Shown here piece after piece: positions 5,910 to 6,677 of a stretch of 6,677 nucleotides of DNA. The stretch spans positions 1-6,677 of the forward strand of contig JAHELQ010000307.1 in assembly GCA_024644125.1 (NCBI GenBank), in the 5' to 3' direction. The position numbers were made by a program, and so were the translations under genes. Positions within the stretch are counted from its first letter, which is position 1. Each line of letters starts with the position of its first letter. The notes under the pieces are model-generated. The model was not told where the DNA came from. It did no database searches and saw nothing but the letters and a program-made list of their open reading frames with translations. This DNA comes from Candidatus Aminicenantota bacterium. Its GTDB lineage: Bacteria; Acidobacteriota; Aminicenantia; UBA2199.

Positions 5910-5927
5910 CTGGCAAAGGTTATGCTT
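5910..5927 (+). promoter_or_regulatory. Sigma-54-like -24/-12 promoter of the TonB-receptor gene
   Basis: CTGGCA (5910-5915) and ATGC (5922-5925) followed by TT put GG (5912-5913) and GC (5924-5925) exactly 10 nt apart. The match to TGGCAC-N5-TTGCW is strong on the -24 side and lacks only the first T on the -12 side. Transcription would start near 5937. From the GC to the ATG is 48 nt, against 49 nt for the peptidase operon. No convincing sigma-70 pair lies at a suitable distance. Confidence 0.58.
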
Positions 5928-5972
5928 TCCTATTGTAGGGAACGACGAATTTAGTTTTAGGAGGCAAATCAA

Positions 5973-6677
5973 ATGGGGGATTTATACGCAAAAAAACTCT
6001 ATCACTTTATCGGCATCGGTTTTCTGGTGATTGTTCTATTCGCCGGCATTCGTCCGATACATGCGTCGCAGGGACAGGCGAGCGGGCTTCGGGGCACAGT
6101 GTATTCCGAAGCCAACACACCGCTCCCGAATGTGCAGGTCACAATCCGCAGAGCCGGATGGCAGAACGAGTCGTCGCTGGAGACGGCGGCGTGCGGTTGC
6201 TTCGATTCCGGGTTTTTGCTTCCGGGGGATTATTTCGTCGAATTCCGCTTCGACGGCTACCGGACCGCCGTCTATCAAAACCTGCCGATTCCCGAAGGCC
6301 GGTTCGTCCGCCTGAGCGTCTATCTCGAACCCCTGGATATTGATGAAGAAGATAATCAAATTCAATCCAAACAGGCAAAACAGAAGACAGAAAGACTCGA
6401 AGATACCATCGTCTACGAACCGCCCTTCGCGGGGCTTATGGTAGAGAGCGATCCAAACGAGACTGTCATCGACGGCTCGATGCTGGCGATGCTGCCTCGG
6501 GGATTGAATCCATTGTCGTTGGCTCCGTTGGCTCCTGGAGTGAACGACGAACTCCTCTTCGACGGATTGTCGATTGACGGCGCCTCCAGCTCCGAAAACT
6601 TGTTCTTTGTGGATGGAACCGATACCACCACCATCTATTCGGGTATCAACGGCTTCGACGTACATGTCGATTTCGTT
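5973..6677 (+). CDS. TonB-dependent-receptor-like protein, N-terminal part (3' end outside window)
   Basis: The frame stays open to the window edge (235 residues seen; such proteins usually exceed 800). Residues 1-31 are a signal peptide with a cleavage site at IHA|SQ. Residues about 38-119 form a carboxypeptidase-regulatory-like beta sandwich (GLRGTVYSEANTPLPNVQVTI, then LLPGDYFVEFRFDGY). A charged Gln/Lys/Glu-rich linker spans 123-148. From about 155 a plug domain follows: MLPRGLNPLSLAPLAPGV, then the LSIDGASSSENLFFVDG block, the pattern of SusC/Oar-type receptors with an N-terminal regulatory domain. Such proteins form outer-membrane barrels for uptake of large substrates with TonB, or serve as adhesins. 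AGGAGG (5959-5964) is 8 nt before the ATG and sets the start. No TonB box is obvious. The substrate cannot be inferred. Confidence 0.88.
   Translation, partial: MGDLYAKKLYHFIGIGFLVIVLFAGIRPIHASQGQASGLRGTVYSEANTPLPNVQVTIRRAGWQNESSLETAACGCFDSGFLLPGDYFVEFRFDGYRTAVYQNLPIPEGRFVRLSVYLEPLDIDEEDNQIQSKQAKQKTERLEDTIVYEPPFAGLMVESDPNETVIDGSMLAMLPRGLNPLSLAPLAPGVNDELLFDGLSIDGASSSENLFFVDGTDTTTIYSGINGFDVHVDFV

Noticed and set aside
6036..6665. 209-codon open frame on the minus strand opposite the TonB-receptor gene
   Set aside because: The plus strand has a signal peptide, regulatory domain and plug with a strong Shine-Dalgarno; the minus frame has none of these.

Overview
The window comes from a diderm (Gram-negative-type) bacterium of moderate GC content. 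It encodes a TonB-dependent-receptor-like protein with an N-terminal carboxypeptidase-regulatory domain, an outer-membrane beta-barrel ending in Phe, and clear Shine-Dalgarno sites. That mix is familiar from Acidobacteriota and candidate phyla such as Aminicenantes, but this placement is an inference from gene content only. Nothing looks phage-like, and there is no insertion sequence or CRISPR array.

Layout. (1) 1-393: the 3' half of an RNase PH gene, closed by a hairpin terminator whose right arm starts inside the stop codon. (2) 394-3692: a two-gene plus-strand operon. The first gene is a secreted papain-family (C1A) cysteine peptidase with a lectin-like domain. The second is a TPR protein fused to a small beta domain and a predicted 8-stranded outer-membrane barrel. 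The peptidase stop codon contributes to the Shine-Dalgarno of the second gene. A sigma-54-like -24/-12 element lies 49 nt before the peptidase start. (3) 3698-5053: a minus-strand MATE-family transporter, convergent with the operon. (4) 5222-5756: a minus-strand tadA-tRNA-Ser(CGA) unit in which the last 15 codons and the stop of tadA lie inside the tRNA gene. (5) 5757-5972: a divergent control region with a sigma-70-like promoter for tadA and a second sigma-54-like element facing right. (6) 5973-6677: the 5' part of a TonB-dependent-receptor-like gene, cut by the window end.

Two themes stand out. First, both envelope transcription units (peptidase/barrel and TonB receptor) carry a CTGGCA-N7-TGC element at almost the same distance from the start codon (49 and 48 nt). 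This suggests shared sigma-54 control of secreted and outer-membrane functions. Second, tadA and tRNA-Ser(CGA) physically overlap, and the pre-tRNA leader and trailer are perfectly complementary over 10 nt. Maturing the tRNA would therefore destroy the tadA reading frame on the same transcript. No complete textbook defence or mobile system is present.
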